57,738 bases of DNA from Pseudomonadota bacterium (GTDB lineage Bacteria > Desulfobacterota > Desulfovibrionia > Desulfovibrionales > Desulfovibrionaceae). Under the pieces are notes generated by a model. The model made no database searches. It had not been told where the DNA came from and worked only from the letters and a program-made list of their open reading frames with translations. The stretch spans positions 1 through 57,738 of the forward strand of contig JAHIUW010000008.1 in NCBI GenBank assembly GCA_018816865.1. The letters run 5' to 3'. Of the stretch, positions 6,524 through 15,894 are shown piece after piece. The position numbers and the translations under genes were made by a program. Position 1 is the first letter of the stretch. Each line of letters opens with the position of its first letter.

Positions 6524-6556
6524 CCGAACCGCTTTGAGTCGCCTCAAGACCTGCTG

Positions 6557-6592
6557 GACGGCCACCCTTCCCCGGGGATGGCCGTCTTTTCT
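6557..6592 (+). terminator. terminator of the secreted-protein gene
   Basis: GACGGCCA (6557-6564) pairs with TGGCCGTC (6579-6586), followed by TTTTCTT. Confidence 0.85.
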
Positions 6593-6666
6593 TAGACCGA
6601 GGCCGATTCATGCGCCCCTGCGCCTGGACTTCCCATATAACAACTCTGACCTAACATGGCAGTGCA

Positions 6667-6699
6667 AAGGCCTCGGCATCATTGTGATGCCAAGGCCTT
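6667..6699 (-). terminator. terminator of the histidine kinase gene
   Basis: AAGGCCT (6667-6673) pairs with AGGCCTT (6693-6699), and GGCATCA pairs with TGATGCC inside, around a 3-base loop. T-rich flanks on both sides are modest. It lies about 100 bases past the kinase stop and probably acts in both directions. Confidence 0.6.
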
Positions 6700-6803
6700 C
6701 TTGTACCTACTCATAGGGGAACTCAGAGAAAGAACCTCAGCGGATTGCCAAGGCTGCCCCCCGCAGCCACAGCGGCACCGCCCCCGACGGGCAAATCTTC
6801 TGG

Positions 6804-8732
6804 CTAATTCTCCCAGACAGGGAACTCGACCACGGCCCTGGTGTAACTGCCTTCCTCGCTGTGGATGGTCAGCCGACCATCAAGGTCAGCCATAATGCGG
6901 TGGCAGGTGGACAGGCCAAGCCCCGTGCCCTGTGGCTTGGGCTTGGTGGAGAAGAACGGGTTGAAGATCCGTTCCTTGTCCTTGGCCGCAATCCCGATGC
7001 CGAAGTCCGTGAAGGTAATGCGCACAAAGCGCCTGCCATCGCGCTCCACGGTCTTCAGGCTCACAGCCAGGCGCTTGGCGGAATGCCGCGCGGGATAGCG
7101 GGAGTTCAGCGCGTCACGGGCATTGCTCAGCAAATTCACAAAGACCTGCTGCACTTCCTGGTCGCGCCCCCTGACCCGAGGCACCGGGCTCTTGGCATAG
7201 ATCTCAAGAAGCACACCATCCTTTTCCATCCTGGCCTGGGTCAGGCCCAGCGAATCATCCAGGATCTCACGTACGTCCACAGGTCCGACCTCATCGTCGG
7301 GCTTGCGGGCAAAGGACAACAGGTTGCGCACGATGGCCGCAACCCGCTCACCCTGCTTAAGAATCCGCTCCGGGGCGTCCTTGGCGTCGCCCAGATCCGG
7401 AGCCTCCTCTTGCAAATACTCAGCCCAGAGCACGATGGCGTTGATGGGATTGTTGATTTCATGAGCCACGCCGGCGGCCAACTCGCCTAGGGAAGCCAGG
7501 TGCGCCGCACGGACGGCTTCTGCCTGAAGCTCCTTTTTTTCAGTCACGTCGCGGCAGGCATAGAGTCTTGTGCCTTCCCGAATATTCACGCGTTTGACCG
7601 TCACCAACAGCGACCGCCTGCATTCGCCCACCGAGACCTCAACCTCGACGTTGGGCACCTCGCCCCGCTCATCCAACTCCTTGGCCTCGACCAAAAGGCC
7701 GCCCAGCAACATCTGCACATTCCCCAGTTCGCCGACCTCATAAGGTGAAAGGCCGAACAACCGCTCGGTATTGGGCGTAATGTAGGTGAACCGCCCTACC
7801 TCATCGGTGATGCAGACCGCATCCGACAGGCTCATGAGCAACACGCGGTGCAAGTCCTCGGACTCGCGCAGGGCTGCCTCGGCCTCCTTACGCTCAGTGA
7901 TCTCGATGCAGAAGCCTTCGATAAAGGAATCCAGCGCCGTTTCACCGCGGACGAGCCTTGTGCTCAGGGAAACCCAGATATCACCGCCAGCTTTACGTAA
8001 AAAGCGTGTCTCGAAACGTTCGACCTTCCCGGACGAGCGCAGGATGTCCAAGTATCTCTCGCGGTCCTCGGGAATGGCATAGAGATCCGTGCTCATGTCT
8101 TTGATGCTCAACACGAGTTCTTCGGGCGAATCATAGTCCAGCATGTGCGCCATGGCTGGGTTGACCTTGATGAAACGGCCTTCGAGGGTGCTCTGAAACA
8201 CGCCCTGGACCGCCATGTCGAAGATGCGCTGATAGTTGAGACGGGCAGTCTGCAAGGCCTGCTCCACCATTCTGCGCCGCGAGAGATCGCGGTAGACAAC
8301 CAGCGCCGCAGGTCCGCCGCTCAGAGGCACAACGCGAGTATTTGCCTCCATGGACAACTCGCGACCCGAGGCCGTCAACAGCAGGGTCTCCACGGTGATG
8401 GTTCCCATGACATAGAGGTCATGAACGCCTTGTTCGAAAAAGGGATGGCGGCTCTCGTGATGCACAGCCACAGGAGGGGTCGTGGCCAGAGTCTCAGGAT
8501 CGTAGCCCATGCGCTCGATAAAGACCTGATTGGCGAAAACAATCTTTCCTGGAAGCCCGCCAGGAAGCAATTCAAACACCAGAACGGGGTCGGGAAGCAG
8601 GTCGTACAACGGCATATCCATCAACGGACCATGCCCATTGAACTCCTCATCCAACGTCGTGATCATGGAATCACCCCGGGTCTCCCGCATCTCTTCGGCA
8701 AGATCGAAGTCGATGCTTCCTGGTTTCTTCAT
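6804..8732 (-). CDS. soluble multi-PAS sensor histidine kinase
   Basis: The 642-residue protein has no signal peptide or membrane segment. Three PAS domains are seen at about residues 43-155, 162-285 ('QRIFDMAVQGVFQSTLEGRFIKVNPAMAHML', with a PAC ending 'EITERKEAE') and 290-402. The HisKA domain follows with the phospho-acceptor H424 in 'GELAAGVAHEINNPIN'. The HATPase domain shows the N box (FVNLLSNARDAL, 532-543), G1 (DFGIG, 576-580) and G2 (GTGLGL, 602-607). It would autophosphorylate in response to a cytoplasmic cue and pass phosphate to an unlinked regulator, since no response regulator or receiver domain is nearby. AAGGGGG precedes the ATG by about 4-9 bases. The signal is unknown. Confidence 0.95.
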   Translation of the reverse strand: MKKPGSIDFDLAEEMRETRGDSMITTLDEEFNGHGPLMDMPLYDLLPDPVLVFELLPGGLPGKIVFANQVFIERMGYDPETLATTPPVAVHHESRHPFFEQGVHDLYVMGTITVETLLLTASGRELSMEANTRVVPLSGGPAALVVYRDLSRRRMVEQALQTARLNYQRIFDMAVQGVFQSTLEGRFIKVNPAMAHMLDYDSPEELVLSIKDMSTDLYAIPEDRERYLDILRSSGKVERFETRFLRKAGGDIWVSLSTRLVRGETALDSFIEGFCIEITERKEAEAALRESEDLHRVLLMSLSDAVCITDEVGRFTYITPNTERLFGLSPYEVGELGNVQMLLGGLLVEAKELDERGEVPNVEVEVSVGECRRSLLVTVKRVNIREGTRLYACRDVTEKKELQAEAVRAAHLASLGELAAGVAHEINNPINAIVLWAEYLQEEAPDLGDAKDAPERILKQGERVAAIVRNLLSFARKPDDEVGPVDVREILDDSLGLTQARMEKDGVLLEIYAKSPVPRVRGRDQEVQQVFVNLLSNARDALNSRYPARHSAKRLAVSLKTVERDGRRFVRITFTDFGIGIAAKDKERIFNPFFSTKPKPQGTGLGLSTCHRIMADLDGRLTIHSEEGSYTRAVVEFPVWEN

Positions 8733-9032
8733 GCGCCCCCTTCATGTATTTTGAAAATCCATGACTGCACAGCAAGCCGAAAAAACATACTCCACGATCA
8801 AAACAAGCGCAAGCACACCCAATAATAACTCAAGATTTTTCAATAATGATACATTCAAAAATATGCATCAGCTTCCGAGCATATGAAATTATACAGAATA
8901 TTCATTGCGAATCACTACAAATAAGCGCCACAATAGAACAGCCGGCAAAACATACACGGCCCCAGCACACCACAAACACGAAAAATCGAATATCCCTCCG
9001 GATAGAGGGGCAGAAGAGGCGTTCCGAAAGGC
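8733..9032. other. 300-base intergenic stretch
   Basis: AT-rich DNA between two minus-strand genes. It must hold the kinase promoter, but no confident -35/-10 pair, RNA or repeat is seen. Confidence 0.4.
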
Positions 9033-9359
9033 TCAGTGCAGCTGTCCACCGAACATGGAATTGACAAACTGATTCTTATAGAAATCATTGACCCGCTCGG
9101 CCAGTCGAAGCCGGGCGGTTTCGGCCTCCTCCTCAGAGGAATAGAAGGCCGCAAGATCCCGGGCCACACCGTCGCTCATGTCGCCGATGGGTTGGCTCAG
9201 GTGCACCCGGAAGTACCACTGGTCGCCCTCATAGGGTTCCTCGGGATGTGGAAACGTCTTTTCCACCCAGCCGATGGCCTTGATATGGGCGATGGGCACA
9301 AGAAAGCCCTCAATACTGGCCAGGTAGGCAAACTCGGGATATTCGTCGAATTCCTGCAT
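9033..9359 (-). CDS. small soluble protein of unknown function
   Basis: From the ATG at 9359 the protein is 108 residues: 'MQEFDEYPEFAYLASIEGFLVPIAHIKAIGWVEK...'. This start has AAGGGA 8 bases upstream. Longer frames upstream run into low-quality sequence. The protein is acidic, with an N-terminal beta-like half and a helical C-terminal half ('SEEEAETARLRLAERVNDFYKNQF'). There is no signal peptide, membrane segment or known motif. A TTGACA at 9458-9453 with a weak -10 may be its promoter, so it is probably transcribed apart from cobD just upstream. Confidence 0.7.
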   Translation of the reverse strand: MQEFDEYPEFAYLASIEGFLVPIAHIKAIGWVEKTFPHPEEPYEGDQWYFRVHLSQPIGDMSDGVARDLAAFYSSEEEAETARLRLAERVNDFYKNQFVNSMFGGQLH

Positions 9360-9473
9360 GCTCAGTGTCCCTTGAACCCTTGTTGGATAGCGTTGAATGG
9401 AGACGGAAATCCCCGCCCGGGGCGTCTTGGATGTATTGCCCCTGTGCTCCGCTGTCAACCACGGGCCCCTCGA

Positions 9474-10412
9474 TCAGGACCAGAGCCAGGCCCCCAGCCA
9501 AAGCGCCAACGCACAGCAAACGCCCGAGACTGTCACCAGCCGCAGCAGCTGGCGCAGCTGCCGACACATCCAGGGACGGCCCTCGGGGCCAAGCACGGGC
9601 TTGTCCTTGGACACACCGAAATACACGGTCCGGCCGCCCATGGTCCCCTGAACGACCCAGGCCGCAGCCGCCATGGGCCAGCCCGCATTGGGACTCTCCA
9701 TGCGCCGGGCGTCATCCCGCACGACACGCAGGGATACCCTGCGGCCAAACAGCACCCGGCCGCAGAGCACGATGAACACGGCGGTCAACCGCGCCGGGAC
9801 AAAGGCCAGCACATCATCCGTACGGGCCGCGGCCCAGCCCAACTCGCGCCAAGGCTCAGTGCGATAGCCCCACATGGAATCCAGCGTACTCACGGCCTTG
9901 TAGCCCCAGAGCCCTGCGGGCCCCAGAAACGCGAGGTAAAAAAACGGAGCCACCAACCCGTCGCATAAGTTCTCGGACAGGGTCTCGGCCAGGGCCCGAC
10001 AGATCTCCTCCTCATTCATCCCGGAGGTATCGCGGCTGACCAGCATGGCCACGGCCTGGCGGGCCCCGGACAGATTCCCGGCCTCCACCAGTGCCAGAAC
10101 CTTGCGCCCCTCGGACAACAAGGAACCCAGGGCCAGCCCCGCATAGGCCAGGTACAGGGCCAACAGCCAGCCCACCAGCGGCAAGGACGCGGCTCCCCAG
10201 GCCAGGGTTCCGGCCCCCAGGGCCAATCCCCAGGCACACAACGCGCCGCGCCAGCGCAGACCGCCGCCGGAACGACGCGCCCAGGCCTCAAGCCCATGGG
10301 CCACGCGGCCAAGCCATCTCACGGGATGCGGCCAGCCCTGCGGGTCGCCCAGAACCAAGTCAGCCCCCAGGGCCAGCAGGGGCAGGGCAAATAAAGGGCC
10401 TTGCGGCATCAT
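9474..10412 (-). CDS. cobD: adenosylcobinamide-phosphate synthase CobD/CbiB
   Basis: The 312-residue integral membrane protein attaches aminopropanol (or its phosphate) to adenosylcobyric acid in cobalamin biosynthesis. It shows the family hallmarks: N-terminal 'ALGADLVLGDPQGWPHPVRWLGR', a middle 'SRDTSGMNEEEICRALAETLSENLCDGLVAPFFYLAFLGPAGLWGYKAVSTLDSMWGYR', and several hydrophobic segments, including the far C-terminus. The start at 10412 is supported by AAGGAG 6 bases upstream. The longer frame to 10514 is not. No other cobalamin gene and no cobalamin riboswitch is seen in the window, so it stands alone here. Confidence 0.95.
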   Translation of the reverse strand: MMPQGPLFALPLLALGADLVLGDPQGWPHPVRWLGRVAHGLEAWARRSGGGLRWRGALCAWGLALGAGTLAWGAASLPLVGWLLALYLAYAGLALGSLLSEGRKVLALVEAGNLSGARQAVAMLVSRDTSGMNEEEICRALAETLSENLCDGLVAPFFYLAFLGPAGLWGYKAVSTLDSMWGYRTEPWRELGWAAARTDDVLAFVPARLTAVFIVLCGRVLFGRRVSLRVVRDDARRMESPNAGWPMAAAAWVVQGTMGGRTVYFGVSKDKPVLGPEGRPWMCRQLRQLLRLVTVSGVCCALALWLGAWLWS

Positions 10413-10765
10413 GAACTTCTCCTTTTCGACGTCCTGAATGGCGTCGCCATCAGGCGTACCTCTACCCCGCCTTGCCGCCCCTCGCAACCGAGTCGCCTCT
10501 GCCCTCCCCTGCAACCAATCCCTTCAGCGCACCACCGTTCACGGATCAATCGGACCTCTGCCGGCATGAACGTGGACTCTCTTTCTTGATGACGGGGGCC
10601 AGCGACAGAGTGGAGATCCGGCGTGCATGCTGCTGCGTAAATCGACCCGCGACCATTGTGCTTGCAACTTTTTTCACAAACACGATCCTGCCTTGACAGT
10701 TATTGCAGGGATGTGGCTTGGTTGGATGCTAGGAGTGTACTAACGCGTTACAAGGAGAAGTTGGT
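10413..10765. other. divergent intergenic region cobD / TRAP
   Basis: This 353-base region separates the divergent cobD and TRAP genes. A TTGACA is at 10693-10698 but lacks a good -10 at the right distance. A 10-base perfect palindrome, TAACGCGTTA (10741-10750), sits next to the AAGGAG of the 10766 gene and could be an operator. No riboswitch is recognised. Confidence 0.4.
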
Positions 10766-11746
10766 ATGTTACGTGACTTGAATAAGAATCTTGTGATTGT
10801 CGCAGCGCTTGTCATGGCGCTTGCCTGTTCCGCTCCAGCCTTTGCCAAGAGCTACCTTGCTTACGGCGGCGGTCCTGTCGGCGGCACGTTCAACTACTTC
10901 GCCAACGCCATGGCGAGTTACATCACTAACACCTATGCCGACATCGAAGTCTCCTCAGAGGGTTCCGGCGGCTCCACCGCCAACCTGAAACGCCTGGACA
11001 AGGGCGAGGTGGACTTCGGCATCGTCTATTCGGGTGACGCCTTCCTCGGCCGCTTTGGCCGCCTGCCCCAGGATGCGAACAAATACGACAAAGTCCGCGC
11101 CATTGCCTTCCTCTACGGTGCCCCGGCGCACTTGGTCGTAAAGAAAAAAGACGGCATCACCACCGCCAGTCAGCTTGCGGGCAAGCGCGTGGCCGTGGGT
11201 AATGCAGGCTCCGGCGCCGCCGCAGCTGCCGAACGCTTCTTCACCCAGATGGGCCTGTGGGACAAGATCCAGCGCCAGAACATGGGTTACTCCGCCGCCG
11301 CCGCCGCTTTCAACGACGGCAAGCTGGACGCCTTCTGGGTCTTCGTGGGCTACCCCAACTCCTCGGTCATCGAGGCTGCCGCCCGTGACGAAATCGCCCT
11401 GATCGACGTCCATGCTGACGCCGAAAAATGCGGCTTCTACAAGGAATATCCCTTCTACGCGCCCATGGAAATCCCGGCAGGCACTTACAGTGGCCAGGAC
11501 AAGCCCGTGAAGAGCTTCCAGGACGCCGCCTATTGGTGCACCAATGCGGGCGTTGCCGACGACATGGTCTACAAGGCTGTCAAGGCCATCTATACGCCTG
11601 AAGGCCTGAAGCACATGGTCGCCTCCAAGAAGACCGCAGAATCCATGAGCATCGCAGACGGCCTGAAGGGCGTCTCCATCCCCGTGGCCTCCGGCGCAGC
11701 CAAATTCTGGAAGGAAAATAACCTGACCGTTCCTGATATCAAGTAA
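10766..11746 (+). CDS. TAXI-family TRAP transporter solute-binding protein
   Basis: The 326-residue protein has a signal peptide ending 'SAPAFAKS' at about residue 28. The mature N-terminus 'YLAYGGGPVGGTFNYFANAMASYIT' is typical of the TAXI (TRAP-associated extracytoplasmic immunogenic) binding proteins. So are 'GSGGSTANLKRLDKGEVDFGIV' and 'GNAGSGAAAAAERFFTQMG'. It would capture an organic acid or similar solute in the periplasm for the fused permease that follows at 11897. AAGGAG is 9 bases before the ATG. The 150-base gap to the permease holds two strong hairpins that could raise the level of this protein relative to the permease. The substrate is unknown. Confidence 0.95.
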   Translation: MLRDLNKNLVIVAALVMALACSAPAFAKSYLAYGGGPVGGTFNYFANAMASYITNTYADIEVSSEGSGGSTANLKRLDKGEVDFGIVYSGDAFLGRFGRLPQDANKYDKVRAIAFLYGAPAHLVVKKKDGITTASQLAGKRVAVGNAGSGAAAAAERFFTQMGLWDKIQRQNMGYSAAAAAFNDGKLDAFWVFVGYPNSSVIEAAARDEIALIDVHADAEKCGFYKEYPFYAPMEIPAGTYSGQDKPVKSFQDAAYWCTNAGVADDMVYKAVKAIYTPEGLKHMVASKKTAESMSIADGLKGVSIPVASGAAKFWKENNLTVPDIK

Positions 11747-11774
11747 CGACCTGATTCAAACACGCAATCGTTCC

Positions 11775-11846
11775 GGCAGGGCAATTGCCCTGCCAGGACG
11801 CTGCAGACGGTCCGGCGGGAGCGAAGGCAACTCCGCTCCCGCCGGA
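11775..11846 (+). promoter_or_regulatory. two tandem hairpins between binding protein and permease genes
   Basis: The first is a perfect 20-base palindrome (11775-11794). The second has 13-bp perfect arms, 11811-11823 and 11834-11846. Neither is followed by a T run, so they are more likely RNA-stabilising or processing stems than full terminators. Confidence 0.65.
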
Positions 11847-11896
11847 ATCATCCAAAAGGCACCTTTCAAACACCTCTGCCCGACCCCGGAGCCTCC

Positions 11897-13912
11897 ATGC
11901 CCGACAGCCTTGAACTGAATACCGATGAACTGGGCCTCAGTGAAGAGAAGAAAGCGGCCCTGCGCAAGGTCATGGCCAAGGAGGCCAGATCCGGCCGCAA
12001 GCTGACCGGAATCTGGCAACTGATCGTGTCTTTGCTCGGGGCCTTCATGGTCATCTTCTACTTCTTTTCCGTCGCAGGCCTGCCCATCGATACCCAGTAC
12101 AACCGCGGCGTCTATGTTCTGCTGACCTACATCATGATTTTTCTGTCATTCCCCATGACCAAACGGTCCAGCGGATCGCGCCCGACCCTGGTGGACATAG
12201 CGCTGTGTGTGGTGTCCATACTCTGCGTAGGCTACTTCATGCTGGAGTTCGAGGCCTTCAACTACCGCTCCGGAAACGAGTCCAATATGGACATCTACGT
12301 GTCGATGATCGGCATTCTGCTCTCGCTGGAGGTCTCCCGACGCGTGCTGGGCTGGTCCATGACCGTGGTGGGCCTCTTCTTTTTGGTCTATGGCCTCTAT
12401 GGCCGCTATTTTCCTGAGCTCTTCGCGCACCGGGGATTCACCCTGGACAGACTGTCCGTGACCCTGTTCATGGAACAGGACGGCGTGTTCGGCGTCATGG
12501 CCAGCGTGCTGGTGACCTACGTCATCCTGTTCATCTTCTTCGGGGCCTTCCTGCAGAAGTCGGGGGTGGGCAAGTTCTTCATCGACTGGCCCCTGGCCCT
12601 GGCCGGCAAGACCGTAGGCGGCCCGGCCAAGGTCGCGGTCATCGCCTCGGCGTTCTTCGGGTCCGTGTCGGGCTCGGCCATCGCCAACACGGTCTCCACC
12701 GGCGCGTTCACCATCCCGCTCATGAAACGGGCGGGCTTCAAACCGCATGTGGCCGGAGCCATCGAGCCCGCGGCCTCCATCGGTGGCATGTTCATGCCGC
12801 CGATCATGGGTGCAGGCGGCTTCCTGATGGCCGAACTGACCAACATCCCCTACGTGGAGATCATGAAGATGGCCGTGTTCCCGGCCCTGCTGTATTTCTT
12901 CAGCGTGCTCTCCATGATCCACTTCGAAGCCAAGAAACTCAACATCAAAGGGCTGGAGGACGAGGTCTTCGAACCGGCCATGGCCGTGTTCAAACGCCAC
13001 TGGTACAAGTCCCTGCCCCTGGTGGTCATCGTCGCACTGATGATCATGGGTTATTCCCCGGGCATGAGCGCCTTCTGGGCCACCCTGAGCTGCATCGCCA
13101 TCAGCTGGGTGGACCCCAAGTTCCGCATGGGACCCAAGGAGATTTGGGAGGCAACCACAGCCGGAGCCCAATCCACGCTGGTCATCGGAGCCACCGTGGG
13201 CGTCATCGGCATCATCGTGGGCACCATCGGCCTGACGGGCATCGGCCTGAAGTTCTCGAACATCATCATCCAGATGGCGCAATTGGCCCCGGCATGGGCG
13301 CATCTGCCGATGACCATCCTGCTCATCGGCCTGGCGTCCCTGGTGCTGGGCATGGGCGTCCCGGTCACAGCCAGCTATCTGATCACCGCATCCCTGGCGG
13401 TCTCGGCGTTGACCGGCATCATCACCGAAGCGGGCATCGCTGGACACACTGCGGCCTCCATGCTCATCGCCTCGCACATGATCGTCTATTGGTTCAGCCA
13501 GGACTCGAACATCACTCCACCCGTCTGCGTGGCGGCCTATGCGGGCGCGGCCATCGCCGGAGCCGACCCCTGGAAGACCGGCTGGACGGCGTTCAAGTTC
13601 GCCAAGCTGCTGTACGTGGTGCCATTCCTGTTCGCCTATGAACCGGGCACGTTGCTCTTCGGCAGCACCATGGACATCGTCATGGCCTTCGGCAGCGCCA
13701 TCGTGGGCACCCTGGCCTTCTCGGCGCTGACCATGGGCTATCTGATACGCAGGACAACCCTGTTCGAATGGCTGATCTTCGCGGTGGGCACCTTCCTCTG
13801 CTACCACTCCCACCACGTCTACAACTTCATCGGCATGGGCATAGTTCTGCTGGTCTACTTCATGCAAAAGGCCAAGAACGTGCGCGACGCAAAAATCGCC
13901 GCGGCGGCCTAA
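11897..13912 (+). CDS. TRAP transporter fused permease (DctQ-DctM type)
   Basis: The 671-residue protein has many hydrophobic segments. A short N-terminal cytoplasmic region (about 40 residues) is followed by the 4-TM DctQ-like part (about 45-200) and the 12-TM DctM-like part. The latter has the conserved 'FFGSVSGSAIANTVSTGAFTIPLMKRAGFKPHVAGAIEPAASIGGMFMPPIMGAGGFLMAE' region near 245-310. Fused permeases of this kind pair with TAXI binding proteins, here the upstream 10766 gene, and use an ion gradient for uptake. GGAG lies 5 bases before the ATG. The strong terminator at 13931 ends the operon. Confidence 0.95.
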   Translation: MPDSLELNTDELGLSEEKKAALRKVMAKEARSGRKLTGIWQLIVSLLGAFMVIFYFFSVAGLPIDTQYNRGVYVLLTYIMIFLSFPMTKRSSGSRPTLVDIALCVVSILCVGYFMLEFEAFNYRSGNESNMDIYVSMIGILLSLEVSRRVLGWSMTVVGLFFLVYGLYGRYFPELFAHRGFTLDRLSVTLFMEQDGVFGVMASVLVTYVILFIFFGAFLQKSGVGKFFIDWPLALAGKTVGGPAKVAVIASAFFGSVSGSAIANTVSTGAFTIPLMKRAGFKPHVAGAIEPAASIGGMFMPPIMGAGGFLMAELTNIPYVEIMKMAVFPALLYFFSVLSMIHFEAKKLNIKGLEDEVFEPAMAVFKRHWYKSLPLVVIVALMIMGYSPGMSAFWATLSCIAISWVDPKFRMGPKEIWEATTAGAQSTLVIGATVGVIGIIVGTIGLTGIGLKFSNIIIQMAQLAPAWAHLPMTILLIGLASLVLGMGVPVTASYLITASLAVSALTGIITEAGIAGHTAASMLIASHMIVYWFSQDSNITPPVCVAAYAGAAIAGADPWKTGWTAFKFAKLLYVVPFLFAYEPGTLLFGSTMDIVMAFGSAIVGTLAFSALTMGYLIRRTTLFEWLIFAVGTFLCYHSHHVYNFIGMGIVLLVYFMQKAKNVRDAKIAAAA

Positions 13913-13930
13913 ATCCTTAGAAAAAGCATC

Positions 13931-13966
13931 AAGCCCCCCGGTCCCATCAGGAACCGGGGGGCTTTT
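13931..13966 (+). terminator. terminator shared by the TRAP operon and catalase
   Basis: The arms 13931-13942 and 13953-13964 form a perfect GC-rich 12-bp stem with TT continuing. It sits between convergent genes and may serve both. Confidence 0.85.
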
Positions 13967-14009
13967 CATTGCGCTCAAGAGCCATGGCCACGCGAGAATT
14001 GTCAGGCAA

Positions 14010-15524
14010 TCACTCCTTGGCGGTGGCCCTGACCCGATCGTCCTGACCCATCGCGGCCAGCTTCCGGACCTTGCCCAGGTCAAGACCCAGCCCCTGGGCC
14101 ACACCGCGCCCATACTCGGGATCAGCCTTGAAGAACAGTGCGGTCTGGCGAAGTTGCAGACGTTGTTGCGCCCCACCCAGATGGGCGACAATGTTTCCGA
14201 TCAGATGCTCGCGATCCTGAGCGGTCATGACCTCGCGGAACAGATTGCCCGGCTGCACGAAATCATCGTTGGGATGCGCGAATTCATGACGCCCACCGTC
14301 CCCTTCCAGGACCATGGGAGGCTCGTTGAACCCGGCATCCGGACCGGGCCCACCCATACTGTTGGGCCAGTAATTGGGGCCCGACCCACCGCCGTCATCG
14401 GTGCGCATGGCCCCGTCACGCTGATAGCTGGCCTCGGACGCATGCTTGGCCTGATTGACGGGGATCAGATGGTAGTTCGGACCCAGACGGTGCAGATGGG
14501 TGTCGTGATAAGAGAACAACCGCCCCTGGAGCATCTTGTCCGGGGACGCGGCGATACCCGGCACGAAGTTGCTGGGATTGAAGGCGGCCTGTTCCACCTC
14601 GGCGAAGTAGTTCACCGGATTGCGATTGAGCGTCAACTTGCCCACCTTGATGGCCGGCACGTCCGCATGGGGCCAGACCTTGGTGATGTCGAAGATGTCG
14701 TAGCGGTAGTCCCTGGCTTGCTCGGGGGTCATGATCTGCATCTCCAGGGTCCAGGACGGATGGTCGCCGCGTGCGATGGCTTCGAAAAGGTCCCGGGTGG
14801 CGTGGTCGGGGTCCTTGGCGCACATGGCCGCGGCCTCCTGGCGGGTCAGGTTCCTGATGCCCTGGTCCGTCTTGAAATGGTACTGCACCCAGAAGTATTC
14901 ACCCTTGTCGTTGTACCACTTGTAGGTGTGGCTGCTGTAGCCGTTCATATGGCGATAGGTGGCCGGAATGCCCCGGTCCGAGAAGAGCACCGTCACCTGA
15001 TGGATGGACTCCGGCGTCAGGGACAAAAAGTCCCAGAACATATCCGGGTCCTTGCAGTTGGTGGCCGGGTTGCGCTTCTGGGTATGGATGAAGTCCGGGA
15101 ACTTCAGGGGATCGCGGATGAAAAACACCGGCGTGTTGTTGCCGGTCATGTCGTAGTTGCCTTCCTCGGTGTAGAACTTGAGGGCGAACCCGCGCGGGTC
15201 ACGCTCGGCATCGGCCGAGCCCTTTTCGCCGCCCACCGTGGAAAAGCGCGCAAAGACATCAGTCTTCTTGCCCACCTTGGAGAGGAATTTGGCCCGGGTA
15301 TACTTGGTCACGTCCGCTGTGACCTCGAACACGCCATAGGCACCGGCTCCCTTGGCATGAACAACACGTTCGGGGATGCGCTCCCGGTCAAAATGAGACA
15401 GCTTTTCCAAAAGATGCACATCTTCCATGAGCACCGGCCCCCTTGGGCCTGCGGTCTTGCTGTTCAGATCGTTGCCCACTGGAGCACCGAAAGCGCCCGT
15501 CAAAACACTCTTTTTCTTTGTCAT
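14010..15524 (-). CDS. katA: monofunctional heme catalase
   Basis: The 504-residue enzyme converts hydrogen peroxide to water and oxygen. The distal His56 (in RVVHAKGAGA), distal Asn129 (GNNTPVFFIRDP) and proximal heme-ligand Tyr339 (RLFSYHDTHLHRLG) are all present. The length fits small-subunit catalases. There is no signal peptide, so it is cytoplasmic. It is transcribed alone, convergent with the TRAP operon, and would serve oxygen defence in an anaerobe. No clear PerR or OxyR box was found in its upstream region. Confidence 0.97.
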   Translation of the reverse strand: MTKKKSVLTGAFGAPVGNDLNSKTAGPRGPVLMEDVHLLEKLSHFDRERIPERVVHAKGAGAYGVFEVTADVTKYTRAKFLSKVGKKTDVFARFSTVGGEKGSADAERDPRGFALKFYTEEGNYDMTGNNTPVFFIRDPLKFPDFIHTQKRNPATNCKDPDMFWDFLSLTPESIHQVTVLFSDRGIPATYRHMNGYSSHTYKWYNDKGEYFWVQYHFKTDQGIRNLTRQEAAAMCAKDPDHATRDLFEAIARGDHPSWTLEMQIMTPEQARDYRYDIFDITKVWPHADVPAIKVGKLTLNRNPVNYFAEVEQAAFNPSNFVPGIAASPDKMLQGRLFSYHDTHLHRLGPNYHLIPVNQAKHASEASYQRDGAMRTDDGGGSGPNYWPNSMGGPGPDAGFNEPPMVLEGDGGRHEFAHPNDDFVQPGNLFREVMTAQDREHLIGNIVAHLGGAQQRLQLRQTALFFKADPEYGRGVAQGLGLDLGKVRKLAAMGQDDRVRATAKE

Positions 15525-15894
15525 GGCATTTGTCTCCTATTATTTGAGACTCCAGCCGATCGAACCAGAAGATGGACGTTGCTGTGTGTTGATGCCTGTA
15601 GCTTAAGCCCTCTTCCTTGGTTCCTTTGTCGGCCTCGCAAACAATACAACTTCAGACCGTCATTCAATACCACATATTACCTTTCGTCTCCAGACTAGTC
15701 CGGCAAAAAAAGGGGGCGCGTGGGCTGATCTTCATGACCGCCAACAGATTATTGCTCGTTATTATTGAACCGATGGAATTGTTTCAATAAGTGGCGCGGG
15801 AGGGACCCGCTTCAAGGTGGGTGCAATGGTCACGCGTCACGCGCGGCCCCATACCTATCAATGCAACAATCAACAAGGCATCGGGCCATCCACG
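15525..15894. other. intergenic region upstream of katA
   Basis: This 370-base region contains the katA promoter and the 3' end of trmL. An inverted repeat TTATTGAA/TTCAATAA with a 13-base loop is at 15762-15790. It has no GC-rich stem or T run, so it looks more like an operator than a terminator. No gene is supported. Confidence 0.4.

Noticed and set aside
10413-10520. Cobalamin riboswitch before cobD
   Set aside because: No conserved B12-box or paired regions are seen on the minus strand.
10693-10721. TTGACA box as promoter of the TRAP operon
   Set aside because: No acceptable -10 box lies 16-18 bases downstream, so it is only mentioned, not called.
12146-14191. 681-codon open frame on the minus strand
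   Set aside because: It lies antisense to the TRAP permease. Its His/Asp/Gly-rich translation is the usual mirror of a GC-rich membrane gene.
14154-15698. 514-codon plus-strand frame
   Set aside because: Antisense to catalase, whose active-site residues are complete on the other strand.
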